Positions 34,791-46,724 of a stretch of DNA of 64,000 nt are shown piece after piece. The stretch covers positions 62,001-126,000 of the forward strand of contig NW_026902449.1 in the NCBI RefSeq assembly GCF_027409185.1. The letters are read 5' to 3'. Position 1 is the stretch's first letter, and each line of letters starts with the position of its first letter. This DNA is from Cynocephalus volans. Its lineage: Eukaryota > Chordata > Mammalia > Dermoptera > Cynocephalidae. The translations under genes were made by a program, and so were the position numbers. Under the pieces are notes generated by a model that ran no database searches, was not told where the DNA came from, and worked only from the letters and a program-made list of their open reading frames with translations.

Positions 34791-37700
34791 CAACACATGT
34801 CAAGTCAAAGAACCCTCAGAACGATACTTTACAGCCCACAAAGTCTTTGACAATTTATTAGCCAGTTAGCTTTCTTTAAAAATGAATAATAACTCAAAAT
34901 CTTGAAGACTTATTTGTTTCTATTTGTTTATTTTAATGCGCTGTTGCCTTTTCACATTCTAGGTCTTATTTTCAGGTATTTCTTTGCATTCTATAAACTT
35001 TTTTTCTTCGCTGTTAGTGAAGAGCATCTCGAGTAAGGTTCTGCTTTCCAATTTGATGGTCTAGGAGCCTGTTTGATTCAGATATAAACGACTTGTGAGC
35101 AGTTATGTGTCCAAGCTTGATATTTAAGGAACACTCTGGATTAGGTTCCTGCTGCTGAGAAAATGAAAAAGTGATGAGCAGTTAATCCAAATACCATCTG
35201 ATGGGTCAAGTACTCAAACATGCTAACTGCATTAGACGGTTCCATTACCAAAACATTTCAACCAATTTCTGTCCTTTCCACAGTTCTTCCAATTCCCAAT
35301 GCCTCCTCATCCTTTGAGGTCCCACTCAAAGGTTTCATAATTTGGTAGACCTTTGGGGGAAGTGCCTTTTTTTTTTTTTTTTTGTAAAGGCAAGCCGTGT
35401 GCAGGGCAGACTGAGGCAAAATGCAGCCTGTAGTCAGTGCCTAAAGAGCTCTCTCTGGCCTGGACCTGGAGAGTTTGGGAAAAGCTGAGGAAGAAAAGCT
35501 GACCCTCTGAGTCCACTGGGCTTTGAAGCAGAAACCTCAAGTCTCAATGTGTATGACAAATGATGTGAAAACCCGTGACTCTGCTGCCAAGCCAGCTGCA
35601 AGGAAGAGCTTTTCTTCTGACTGAGGTGACTATCTGGCTTGTGAACCTCTTTTTGTGCCATGCCCTCACCCCTGAGCTGAGCCTGAGTCTACAGTTCACC
35701 TCATAGAGAACTCAGAGCCAAAGCCCAGTCTCAAGTGAGGCTGTCTGACCACTACTTGGGGCCCTAGGGACCACGCTCCTGGAGGGGGAAGGGTGGTGGA
35801 GAGGACGAGAGTGAAAGGGCCAGGAGCTGAAGAGAAATGTGGATATGTGGTGGTTTCTATCTTCACCAGGTCACCTGGATGAGAGGTGATGGAAATGTAG
35901 CATGCCCCTTTCTGAGAAGCTAAAACAGATACTCAGTACACAAAGATGGCTGATGTGATGTCCCACAGAGTTGGAAGGCAAAGGGTCGGCTCCTGCAAAG
36001 TTCCCCACTGAGCAAATAACTGTGACAGCTATTTCTAGCCATGCACTCTGCTGGCAGACAGTGTGGTATTTTCCTGGCAAAGGCTCAGGCCACCTGTCCT
36101 TAGTCCATTTTATGGGCCCAGAGAGAAGCTGGTCAGAACACCCTCCACAGGAAAAGAATTGCACAAGTGAATTTCTTTCTTGAAATTCCTCTAAGACGCT
36201 AAGAACATGTCAAGCTTACGGATGGGAGGGAATTGGGAATTGGAACCTGGGCAAAGTCTTGGAGTGGCCAGGTGATCACTGACTGTGGTTCAGGGTGTTT
36301 TTTACTAATCCCCCCCCCCCCAAGCAACAGAAACAGAAAACAAAAGGCCCCGCACCCATAAAAACTTTGAGGGGAAACTGGAGCTTAATGTAGCAGAAAC
36401 CGGTCATCCTAGAAAATTTTATCATATTCTCAGGAGGGGGCGTAGCGGGTACAGGGCTCTGTGTTTGGGCTGGTTTCCATGGTGCAGCAGTTGTCAAGTT
36501 CGCCAAAACATGCAACTGGTCCCTAGGCGGAAGTATGGAATTTCCCCTCTCCCCTAGCCCCATCCTCTACCTGGAGCAGGGAGAAACAATTACTTGAATT
36601 TTCAGGAACTACCAAACCTTGGCTCTAGCTCTGCATCCTCTGCCAGAGCATGGAAGGTGGGGGTGAGGAACACAGCGAGCAAAAACTGCACCTGTGTGCT
36701 GCCTACACCTTCTCTTTTCCATTTTTGCTCTTTCGTGTGGGTTCAGGAGCGACCAGGAAGGGGTCACTCAGGATGTCTGTGGAAGGACGCAACCCCGGAT
36801 GGGCCCCTCCAGGCCCAAGCCACGCATGGAGCTCCTTTCTGCTGCAAGGAGAGACACCACAGCTTTACAACCCTCCTTCAGAAACCACAGACTGGAGGTG
36901 TGCGTTTCCACAAAACCTGGTTCAAAGTGATTTCTAGCAAGTGAATGTGACTGATTGGATGTCTAGTGGTGACAGCTACCCAGGGGGCAGGCCTAGAGCT
37001 GCTCCTCCTGGTAGTCAGCAAATTTCAGATTTCATGTTTGTGTCTCACCATTGCCAGAGTGGCAGTTAAGAGAGTTGGATCGGGTAGCAGGGGAAACCAG
37101 CATTTGAAGGATAAACTCCCAGTTCATATGTAGGTCCTTGGGTTCAAGGTCTCAGGGTGCCTGGGATAGGAAGCCAGCCCAGTCCTGTGTGTGAACAGAA
37201 GGCTGTGGGTTAATTTGTCTCTGTGGCTTCTGAACACAAGAGGTGAATTAATATATTTTGTACATCGCCACTCCCAGGAAAGAGAGTATTCAAAGATGAG
37301 GAACTATTAAAGCATTTTTTCTCATGGTTTAGTGGTATCTTATTATATCTATTGCATATGGACACACCAAAGGAGAAAAGTTTTTGTTTTTGTTTTTATT
37401 TTGTTTTGTTTTAATTAAAACGTCTCTCCTCAATACAAGTAGCAAGTTCAAGCAGTAAATAATGGATTGTTTGCAACATAACAATGGCAAGACCATATGC
37501 TATATTCTCCCATCAATTTTTGCCTATTTTGGACCCTAAACCAATGAGAAAAGTGCAATTAAAACACTCAAATTGCCAATACAGTTAGATACATACACTT
37601 CATAAGACTAACACAGGAATCTACTGCCCTGCTCCTCCAAGGACAGAGCTCTGGATGGCATGACATTAAATGAAATCTAAGCCTGTTTCTCTCCCTGTTT

Positions 37701-38900
37701 AGCTCAGGTGCAGCTACCAGGAGAGCAGAGCAGCACTTAAGGTGGAAACTGGTCTATTCCTGAGGAAAACATTTGCTACTCACACTTACAGTGGAAGAGA
37801 CAATCTCATCACACAGCAAGGCTGTCCTTGCAGATGGAGCAGGCAAGCCCTGGGCTCACAGGCTCTCTGCTCTAAGCCGGTAACACCTCTCTGTGCCCGA
37901 GCCTGGGTTTGGGAGCAAACTCCATTCAGGCCAGGGAACCCTGGGCCCACTGAGAATCCTAAGCAGTCAATTAAATCTCCTGAAATGACCAGGCATGTTG
38001 CTTTTATCATTAGCGTACCAGTGAAATAACAGGGTGGTAGATAATCTCCTTTGTGTGAGCTAACAACTGTACCTCTGGCAGGTAGGGTGCCTGCTCTCCA
38101 TGCAAACTAAGAAGAGAAGGGACTCCCCTAACCTGATAAAGGATATGAGGCCAGTTATCAATTTATTGACTCTCAGCTCCAAATTTGCCCTTCAATGTAT
38201 GCTCTCTGATAATGGAGGAATTCCTTAAGCATCTCTCCCTCAAAGTAACATCATAGAGCATAGTGTTACTTACACTTTCTTAACAGAGGGCTCTGGAGGA
38301 ACACTGAAGGAGGAAGTGACCCTCCTGCAATTTCTGGCTCTCAGAAGTGTGGGTGTGAGAATATTCTGGGTGCTCTGTCCCAGGCGTGAGCCCAGAACAG
38401 CCATCCCTCAGAAAAAGTGCAGTCCTGGTGTGGCCTGGTGGTCAGCTTCTTGTGGCCCTCTTGATAGGGACATCTGGCTCTCGAAGTCACTTGCTTACTG
38501 CTTTCCTCTGCACACTTGCAACCCCTGCCTCCTGCCAGGTTTAGGTAGCCCTTCCAAAGCTGCAGCCCTCCCAACACTGAAGCCCTCCTGATCCTGTGCA
38601 CTCTTCTCTCTAGTCTTCCAACTGGGCCAGGACCTCCCACTCCTACTACATGCCCACACACTGGCCACCTGCTATGGCTTGTACACAGCACCTTGCTCTG
38701 GAGGGTTACTTCCTGGTTACTTGCGACTGTCGACCATCTCTGATTCTGTGAACCAGCTCGGTGCTGGAAAACCCGAGGAATGTCTCTGCCATTCAGTGGG
38801 TTCTTCTTCAATGAGGTGTGAACTCTAGTTTTGGGGAGGGGCCCCCATTCTATTTGTATTTCCTTGGATACTCTCCCTCAGCCCCAGAAAACCCCATATA
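34791..38900. other. No recognised gene or repeat
   Basis: Mixed-composition sequence with short runs only (T-runs at 35365-35383 and 37379-37415, C-run at 36310-36322). Open frames of about 60-156 codons occur on both strands, but none shows a domain or codon pattern I recognise, and several overlap antisense. It may be unique intergenic sequence or diverged repeat. Confidence 0.55.
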
Positions 38901-38916
38901 GAGTGTTTTTTTTTTT

Positions 38917-38989
38917 TTTTTTTTTTAAATTTTATTTTGTCGATATACATTGTAGCTGATTAATGCTCCCCATCACCAAAACCTCCCTC
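38917..38989 (-). mobile_element. Ultra-short LINE-type insertion, copy 2
   Basis: A ~73-bp segment shares 'aaattttattttgtcgatat' and 'acattg' with 23377-23438, then extends about 15 bp further ('catcaccaaaacctccctc'). The flanks repeat tagagtgttttttttt (from 38899 and from 38990). In its own direction it is a short body plus poly(A) tail. Confidence 0.82.
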
Positions 38990-39109
38990 TAGAGTGTTTT
39001 TTTTTTTAAAAAAAAATCCTATATAAGAGCTTTTATCATAGTTTAATAATTCTTTGTATTAAATTCCCCCATCTAGATCAGTGTATACTTTCTGTCTCCT
39101 GATTGGACC

Positions 39110-41795
39110 CAGATTGCTACAGAACACAACACTTACAGCAAACATTATTTTTAACAGAGAATCACTGAAAGATTTCTCTTTGAGAGCTGCATCAGGTAGG
39201 GATGTCCACTATCACCACTTCTATTCAATAGTATCCTTGTGGGTGGCGGGGGGAGTGGGGGTAGGGTTCCCAGAGAGAGCAGTAAGGCAAGAAAAAGAAT
39301 AAAATGTTTGGAAAGGAAGAAGCAAGACTGGTGTTATTTAGAGATGATAGAATTGTGTACATAAAATTCTACAAATATTTACAGAAGAACTGTTAGAATC
39401 AATAAAAAGAGTTTAGACACTTGTGGGATAAAAAATTAACATACAAAACCCAATTGCACTCTGCTTACCAGCAACAGATCTAGAAAATGAAAATTTCAAA
39501 GATAGTACTGTATTTGCAAAACATGAAGTACCTAAGATAAAACGTTGTCTTATGAGAAAAATATAAAATATTATTGGTGCACATCAAAGAATATCTCATT
39601 AAAAGGAGAGACAGACCATATCCATGAATCAAACTTTCAATATTGAAAAGAAGTCAAATCTAAAATATCAGCACAATCCTAATTAGAACCTCCAACAAGT
39701 TTTCGGTTGAACTTTTTATGATGAATTGATAATTTAAGTGGAATTAAAATGGACCCCAAATAGCCAAGACACTTTTGAAGAACAAGGTAGAATTGACTTG
39801 CCTTATTCAAATATCATGAGTAACTATAGATCTGTAGTAAAGACAGTGTGGTATTCCTTTTCTTTCCATTTAAATATATATATATATATATATTTATATA
39901 TATTCATCATTTTTTAATTGAAAAATAGTTGACTGTACATATCTGTGGGGCACAGAGTTGAATATCCATAACTGTGTGCAATATGTGATGCTCAAATCAG
40001 GATAATTAGTGTATTCAACATTATACAATGTAATCATTTTTTCATGGCCTTTTACCAATTCCTCCCTTACCCCCCATTCCCTTTCCCAGCTCTGGTAACC
40101 TCAGTTCTGTCGTCTCTTTTTAACAGTTCAACATATTATTGTGATCGTTGTGTCTTTCTTTCTGGTTTTTTTTTTTTTTTATTTACTTGTTAATTTTTTT
40201 TTAGCTCCCACTTATGAGTGAGGATGTGTGGTATTTCTCTTTCTGTGCCTGGCTTATTTCCCTTAACATAATTTTCTCCAAGTTCATCCACGTTGCTGCG
40301 AATGGCAGTATTTCATTCTTTTTTATGGCAGAGTAATATTCCATTGTGCAAATATGATAAACAGGGCCATGGCACTTAATGGAGACTATAGAAACTAGTC
40401 TACACATATGTAGATACTTGATTTATGACACGCATGGCACTCTACATCAATTGGATAAATGCAGAACATTCAATAAGCGGATCACTGAGAAAATTAGATA
40501 TCCACAGGGGAAAAAAAGAAAAAAAGATGGAACCCTACTCAACACCATGCACAAACATCAATCACAGGTGGGTTAAAACCGGACTGTGAAAGGAAAAGAC
40601 TTATATATTTTACAAGACAGTATAGAGAATATTTTCATGGCCTAGGGTTTCTTAAAACAGAAAAGATTTCTTGAAACAGATTTCTTAAAACAGAAAAGCA
40701 CTTACCATAAGCAAAAGAATGATACATTTGACTGTATTACAACTAAGATCTTCTGTCCACAAAAACAGCACAAAGCACATGAAAATGCAAATAACAGAGC
40801 AAGTGAGTATTTTGGCCACACGTATGAACTGGTATTTAAAACATACAATGAACTCATTAAATCAGCAACTACAAGATGGAAAATGGAAAAGTGGTTTAAA
40901 AGAGTTAAATTTGAACAGGCCTTCCCCTGAAGAGAAAATCCAATAAACTCATAAATGCAAAAATGTGCTAAAGCTTAATAGCAATTTGGGTATTGCCCAC
41001 CCATAGACTGGTAAAAATTAAATTCTGGCAATACTTGGTTTAGGTGAAGTTGTGAAGCAGCAGGAACTCTCTGTGCTGGTGGTGGGATTGAAAATTGGCA
41101 CAACCACTACAGAAAACAATTTGGCATCATCTAGTACAGCTGAAGATATGCATACCCTATGGCCCAGTGATTCTATTCTTGGATGTATACCTTAGAAAGA
41201 CTTTTACATATGTGTCCCATGAGAAATTTACAAGAATGTTCATGGTAACAGTCAAACCCTAGAAACAACCCTAGTGTCCATCTACTGTAGAATGGAATGA
41301 TATAATCATACAATCATACGGTAATCGCTTTGGTATAAGCATACGCTGGAATGCTAGTTAATAATGGAGACAAAAGATCTACCTACAGCTGCTATGAACA
41401 ACACGGATGAGTCTCTCAGATATAATACAGAGTGAAAGAAGCAAGCCCTGAAAGGAAGCACGCAGTATGATTCGTTTATATAACTTCATGTAAACCCTGT
41501 TGTTTAGAGATGTGTACAAAAGTGCTAAAGTTCTGAAGAGAAGCACTGAAATGATTACTACAAAGTCGGCATAATGACTATATCCATATGGGAGGGTGTG
41601 GGTTGTGATTGGGAGGAATACAGTGGCTGTATTCTGGAAGGCTGGCAGTGGTCTATTTCTTGACCTTGGTCCCGGTTACATGGATGGATGTTTACTTTTA
41701 TAAATTATCCAAACCATACAGATAGGCTTTATGCACGCTTCTGTATCTCAGATTTGAAAAATGCTTCCTCAAAAAAAAAAAAAAAAAAAAAAAAT
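39110..41795 (+). mobile_element. Old LINE-1 (3' half), split by a younger L1
   Basis: Plus-strand ORF2 sequence from about 39190 ('ggtagggatgtccactatca' region) to about 39870 is cut by a minus-strand L1 (39895-40360). It continues from about 40365 ('acagtatagagaatattttcatgg' region near 40617) through the 3' UTR to a poly(A) run at 41770-41793. Many stops; short open pieces have no function. Confidence 0.75.
39895..40360 (-). mobile_element. 5'-truncated LINE-1 3' end (L1-E)
   Basis: The minus-strand 3' UTR, with the same text as the L1 ends at 57640 and 60290 ('gtgtgcaatatgtgatgctc' region near 39975), plus the last ~60 codons of ORF2 (40201-40407 frame, ending SSLISGS). A (TA)n run at 39873-39905 borders it. 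Confidence 0.82.
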
Positions 41796-41799
41796 GGAA

Positions 41800-43040
41800 T
41801 AGAAAGAAAAGTATGCGAAGTAGAAATTTTGATGAGGTTTGAATTGTGGTGGATTAAAAACTCGATCTTCGAGTCAAGAGACCAAGTATCCACTATCATT
41901 AAAACAGGGGGAAAGCCGGGATTATTTAAACGGTAGGTACACCACCCTAAGCCTTTCTCTTACCAGATATTTCACCCTATATTTGTTTCAATTCCCAACT
42001 CAGTGATGACAGACGAATTGGACGATCGTCATCATCATTAATAAGATCATTAGGCATCACAGACCGAGTGCATTATGGTAAGACTGGGCCACCACACTTA
42101 AATGGGAGCAGGTACACCGGGACCATTGGACTAGGCCATCTCTGCATTTTACTCAGGAGAGCCCGTTGCAGTGATTCCGGGTTTAACCTTATCACATTTA
42201 GCTGGAACTCCTGTCCAGAGACCTCCACCTGCTGGAGAATCTAGAGGAAGTTGAAGAATGCCTTCATTGTGCTGTAAGATTGGACATGAAATTAATCATG
42301 GCGCGACCGACGGTGGAAGGTTTACGTTGTGCTCTATATAGGGAGAACCTGGGAGCGGACTGGGGTTTGCAGATTTCAGTTTAAATTGTTTCATCTCCAG
42401 GCTTTGCATTTCTAGGATGAACGGTGCTAATCTGTTTTGGCCCCATCTCTTACTCATTCTAATTTCTATATCAGCAGGACACAAATTTAACTATGTGGCA
42501 AACTTTCCCCCAGGATCTTGCTCAAGGCAGTTCTGGGCAATTCTGAGTATAGTGGAAGTCAGGGTGGGGGTGGGGGGCGGGAAGGGGGCGGAGAGGACAT
42601 TTTCCGCAAAAATGTTTAATGTTGGCACATAGTTTATTCTCTCCGGATTTTTCTCTCCATCAATCCAGCCAGACCGTAAGCAATTTTTAACACACATGAA
42701 AAGTACTAAGCAACATGTTTAGCATTGGGAGGGGTTGGGGTGTTTATTTTGGTGTATATACGGTGAGGTACGGATTTAAATTGCTTTTAGCGGATAGATA
42801 ACCCAGCACCATTACTGGATGAGCTGTTATTTCCCCATTACTTGAGAAGATCTCCTTGATTACTTACTAGTACTAATCGTGGAACTTATTTATGCATAGC
42901 AGGCTCTGCCTCTGGGTTTTCTGTTCTGTTCCAGAAACCCAGTACCCAGAATATTTAAATCACTGTGGCGTTAAATACGTTTTAATATCTGATAGGACCA
43001 GTTTCTGCGCATTGCATTTTTTTTTTTTTTTTCCTTTCAG
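41800..43040. promoter_or_regulatory. 5' flank of the ZXD gene
   Basis: No repeat or other gene recognised. It includes a G-rich, GC-box-like stretch at 42557-42594 (ggggggcgggaagggggcgg). A T-run and pyrimidine tract at 43018-43036 lie just before the CpG-rich part. Calling it regulatory is inference from position upstream of the gene. Confidence 0.45.
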
Positions 43041-44200
43041 GAACGTGTTTGGGCCCGCGGCAGGGGGCGGGGTCGCGCCTCCTCCGCGGCTCTGGTTCCA
43101 GCCGAGCCTCACCGACGCAGAGATGGAAATCCCGAGGCTGCTCCCAGCTCGCTGGACACGACAGGGCGGCGGCGGCGGCGGTAGCCCCGCGGTCGGCGGC
43201 CGGGTCCACGGAGGCCCTGACCCGCCGGCTGGCCAGGCCCCCGCGCGCCGCCTCCTGCTGCTCCGGGGCCCCCAAGATGGCGGGCCCGGGCGGCGGCGCG
43301 AGGAGGCCCGCGCGGCCTCACGGGGCCCTGGCCCGAGCCCGTTGGCAACGAGGCCCGATCACGCTAGCCGCGGCGGCGACGAGTTCTTCCTGGTGCTCCT
43401 TGACCCGGTGGGTGGCGACGTGGAGACCGCGGGCGCCGGTCAGGCCGTAGGGCCCATGTGGAGGGAGGAGGCCGAGGAAGGTCCGGGGTCCCAGGGGGAC
43501 GACAGCGGCGCGAACCCCGCGGGCCGCCCTGCGCTGGGTCCCCGATGCCTGTCCGCGGTCCCCACCCCGGCCCTGATCCCCGCCCCAGGCCCCAGCCCCG
43601 CCGCGGCCTTCGGGGGCACCGTCACTATCCACAACCAGGACCTGCTGTTGCGCTTTGAGAACGGCGTCCTCACCCTGGCCACGCCCCCGCCGCCGGCTTG
43701 GGAGCCGGGGGTCGCGCCAGCCCCGCAGCCCGGGGGTCTGATCGCCCCGCAGGCCGGGTTCCCTCACGCCGCGCAGCCCGGCGACTGCCCAGAGCTGCCG
43801 CCCGACCTCCTGCTGGCCGAGCCGGCCGAACCCGCGCCTGCCCCGGCGCCGGAGGAGGAGGAGGAGGGCCCGGCCTCCGCCCAGAGCCGCCGTGGACCGC
43901 TGGGCCCCGTCCCAGGCGTGGTGCTGTACCTGTGCCCCGAGGCGCAGTGCGGACAAACCTTCGCCAAGAAGCATCAGCTGAAGGTGCACCTGCTGACGCA
44001 CAGCAGCAGCCAGGGCCAGCGGCCTTTCAAGTGCCCCCTGGGCGGCTGCGGCTGGACCTTCACCACCTCGTACAAGCTCAAGAGGCACCTGCAATCGCAC
44101 GACAAACTGCGGCCCTTTGGCTGCCCGGCGGAGGGCTGTGGCAAGAGCTTCACCACCGTGTACAACCTCAAGGCGCACATGAAGGGCCACGAGCAGGAGA
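43041..44200. promoter_or_regulatory. CpG island over the ZXD start
   Basis: Base composition switches abruptly from AT-rich to very GC- and CpG-rich at about 43040 and stays so until roughly 44200. A perfect GC box (ggggcgggg) lies at 43064-43072, 50-60 bp before the start codon. There is no TATA box. This fits a TATA-less CpG-island promoter driving a single-exon gene. The true transcription start cannot be placed. Confidence 0.75.
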
Positions 44201-45528
44201 ACTCCTTCAAATGCGAGGTGTGCGAAGAGAGTTTCCCCACGCAGGCCAAGCTCAGCGCCCACCAGCGCAGCCACTTCGAGCCTGAGAGGCCCTACCAGTG
44301 CGCGTTTTCCAGCTGCAAGAAGACGTTTATCACAGTGAGTGCCCTGTTTTCCCATAACCGTGCCCATTTCAGGGAACAGGAATTCTTTTCTTGCTCCTTT
44401 CCTGGCTGCAGCAAACAGTATGACAAGGCTTGTAGGCTGAAAATTCACCTGCGGAGCCACACTGGCGAGAGACCTTTTCTTTGTGACTTTGATGGCTGTG
44501 GCTGGAACTTCACCAGCATGTCCAAACTCTTACGGCACAAAAGGAAGCACGACGATGACCGGAGGTTCACGTGCCCTGTGGAAGGCTGTGGGAAATCTTT
44601 CACGAGGGCCGAGCATCTGAAAGGCCACAGCATAACCCACCTGGGCACAAAGCCTTTTGTGTGTCCTGTGGAAGGCTGCTGTGCCAGGTTCTCTGCTCGC
44701 AGTAGTCTCTACATTCACTCCAAGAAGCACCTGCAGGATGTGGACACTTGGAAAAGCCGTTGCCCAGTCTCCACTTGTAATAAACTCTTCACATCCAAGC
44801 ACAGCATGAAGACCCACATGGCCAAAAGGCACAACCTCGGCCAGAATCTCTTAGCTCAGCTAGAAGCTGCAAATTCTCTTACGCCCAGCAGTGAACTTAC
44901 CAGCCAGGGACACAATGATCTCAGTGATGCGGAGACAGTGTCTCTCTTCTCTGATGTGCCTGGCAATAGTTCTGCTGCAGTGCTGGACACAGCATTGGTG
45001 AACTCTGGAATCTTGACTATTGATGTGGCTTCTGTAAGCTCAACTCTGGCAGGGAACGTCCCTGCTGGTAATAACAATTCCTTAGGGCAGGTTGTGGACC
45101 CTCGGGCCTTGATGGCCACCGGCGACCTTCCTCAAAGTCTGGATACCTCTCTCTTTTTTGGAACGACAGCCGCCAGTTTTCAGCAGAGCCCCTTAGATAT
45201 GGATGAAGTCTCAAGTGTAAGTGTGGGGCCATTGGGATCTCTGGGCTCTTTGGCTATGAAAAGCTCGAATCCAGAGCCCCAAGCTTTGACCCCCAGCAAT
45301 AAGCTAACGGTAGACACAGATGCTCTGACTCCTTCCAGCACCCTTTGTGAAAACAGTGTCTCAGAACTACTGACACCAACCAAAGCAGAATGGAACGTAC
45401 ATGCTGACTCTGACTTTTTTGGACAGGAGGAAGAAACCCAGTTTGGATTCTCCAATCCAGCAGGAAACCATGGTTCTCAGAAAGAAACAGACCTTATCAC
45501 AGTGACTGGCAGCTCATTTTTGGTATGA
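43123..45528 (+). CDS. ZXDB: ZXDA/ZXDB-type zinc-finger transcription factor (intronless)
   Basis: The 801-residue protein starts MEIPRLLPARW, like human ZXDA/ZXDB (about 800 residues), and is uninterrupted. The order is a Pro/Ala/Gly-rich N-terminus (1-265) with an acidic Glu run, ten C2H2 zinc fingers (about 271-570; e.g. CPLGGCGWTF, CEVCEESF, CPVEGCGKSF), and a Ser/Thr-rich acidic C-terminus ending ITVTGSSFLV, which corresponds to the transactivation region. ZXD proteins act in the nucleus, and the family takes part in MHC class II activation with CIITA. The frame is open for 77 codons further upstream (from 42892), but that part contains a T-run translation and has no family match, so I chose 43123. 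ZXDA and ZXDB are near-identical X-linked paralogues, so the exact symbol is uncertain. Confidence 0.93.
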   Translation: MEIPRLLPARWTRQGGGGGGSPAVGGRVHGGPDPPAGQAPARRLLLLRGPQDGGPGRRREEARAASRGPGPSPLATRPDHASRGGDEFFLVLLDPVGGDVETAGAGQAVGPMWREEAEEGPGSQGDDSGANPAGRPALGPRCLSAVPTPALIPAPGPSPAAAFGGTVTIHNQDLLLRFENGVLTLATPPPPAWEPGVAPAPQPGGLIAPQAGFPHAAQPGDCPELPPDLLLAEPAEPAPAPAPEEEEEGPASAQSRRGPLGPVPGVVLYLCPEAQCGQTFAKKHQLKVHLLTHSSSQGQRPFKCPLGGCGWTFTTSYKLKRHLQSHDKLRPFGCPAEGCGKSFTTVYNLKAHMKGHEQENSFKCEVCEESFPTQAKLSAHQRSHFEPERPYQCAFSSCKKTFITVSALFSHNRAHFREQEFFSCSFPGCSKQYDKACRLKIHLRSHTGERPFLCDFDGCGWNFTSMSKLLRHKRKHDDDRRFTCPVEGCGKSFTRAEHLKGHSITHLGTKPFVCPVEGCCARFSARSSLYIHSKKHLQDVDTWKSRCPVSTCNKLFTSKHSMKTHMAKRHNLGQNLLAQLEAANSLTPSSELTSQGHNDLSDAETVSLFSDVPGNSSAAVLDTALVNSGILTIDVASVSSTLAGNVPAGNNNSLGQVVDPRALMATGDLPQSLDTSLFFGTTAASFQQSPLDMDEVSSVSVGPLGSLGSLAMKSSNPEPQALTPSNKLTVDTDALTPSSTLCENSVSELLTPTKAEWNVHADSDFFGQEEETQFGFSNPAGNHGSQKETDLITVTGSSFLV

Positions 45529-45649
45529 ACCAACTCTATTTATTCATCGCCATCTGGCTTACTTTTGTTACACTCAGTTCTGAGGATATTCTGGACTAAA
45601 TGTTTAAATGCAGTCATTTCTTACTGGTTTGCAAAAGAACAGAGCCCTG

Positions 45650-45815
45650 GAAGACACGTTTGGAGACTTAAATTCTGATCTTGAGTCTGGAACTGACAAG
45701 TTGTGTGACCCGGAGCAAGTCACTTAACCTATCTGAGCCTTAATTTCCTTATTTATAAAATGGTGTGGTTAGAATAGATTGTTTCTAAGGTCTTTTCAGC
45801 TCTGTGTTTTCATGA
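45650..45815 (+). mobile_element. MIR SINE
   Basis: It shows the MIR core 'tgtgtgacccggagcaagtcacttaacct', then 'atctgagccttaatttcctt' and 'ataaaatggtgtgg', about 120 bp after the ZXD stop codon. Confidence 0.85.
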
Positions 45816-46094
45816 TTTTGTGCTGTTTCTTGAAAAAAAATAGGGCGTTTTATAACAATTAATAAGTGTATTTGCTTCTAATGCAATGAAAAGGACTTTG
45901 AGCCCTTTGAGCATTAAATCATCAAAGAGTTTGAGGATCTGGTGTTTAACTTTCAAAATTTAATGGAAATTTGCACAGTGCCAAAATATTTCTAAAATCT
46001 CATGCTTGCGCTTAAAAAAAAGCTAAGAATATGGCTTTGTTCTTTTTATCTGTTTAGCATTATATCCTCCTTTTTTATGATGGGAGGCAGTATT

Positions 46095-46260
46095 GTAGAA
46101 AATGCCAGGGCTTTGATATGACACAGACTCAGAGTAAAATACTGACTTTGTGGTGTTGAATAAGTGACCTTACTTAAGTTATTTAGTCTTGCTAAGCTTC
46201 AGTTCCCTAGCTGTAAACTGATAATAGCAATGTACAAATATCTGGTGCATCTCAAACTTT
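46095..46260 (+). mobile_element. MIR SINE (diverged)
   Basis: It retains 'taagtgaccttacttaagtt', then 'cttcagttccctagctgtaa' and 'tgataatagcaatg', the MIR core in order. It probably lies within the ZXD 3' UTR. Confidence 0.7.
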
Positions 46261-46724
46261 TTTTTCTATCCTAGTAGTTCGTAATGAAAGGAAATTTCTA
46301 TGTTTCAGCATGTTTTGGTGAGTCTTTATTACCTTTGTTGTCCCTCTTGTTCTCTCCTCAAAGGGGAGAATTTAGAAATTTAGTATCAGACTTGCACAGG
46401 CATTAAATGTTTATGAGGGTTAAGAAGCAGGGAAGGGAACTTATTTCTTCCATAGGTTAAGAAAGATCTTTCTCTGTGCAATTCTTGTGTGACATTGAGC
46501 ACATGTCTGTTAGTCCGGTGTACTAGTGTTTTTGCTCTACATTCAAAGCCAGCCCATGGAGTGACTGTAGAGTCTACTGTTTTAAGAAAATCTGAGAATG
46601 GACTAGGGAAAGATTCTTTCTTCTCTGTGCCCTGGAGAGCTCATTGATGGCCCTCTGCCAGAGTTAGATTGAGAGGTTTTGTCTGCATTTTGAGTAGATA
46701 CCCTCTCTCTTACATTAGTATAGT

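Noticed and set aside
38341-38811. 156-codon minus-strand ORF
   Set aside because: No recognisable domain, overlapped by a plus-strand ORF, and no start context or family support.
43698-44285. 195-codon plus-strand ORF in another frame of ZXD
   Set aside because: Arg/Pro/Ala-rich shadow of the zinc-finger frame; no family match.
43318-44460. 380-codon minus-strand ORF over the ZXD gene
   Set aside because: It is antisense to the zinc-finger coding region in a GC-rich island, has no domain features, and is explained by the codon bias of the real gene.
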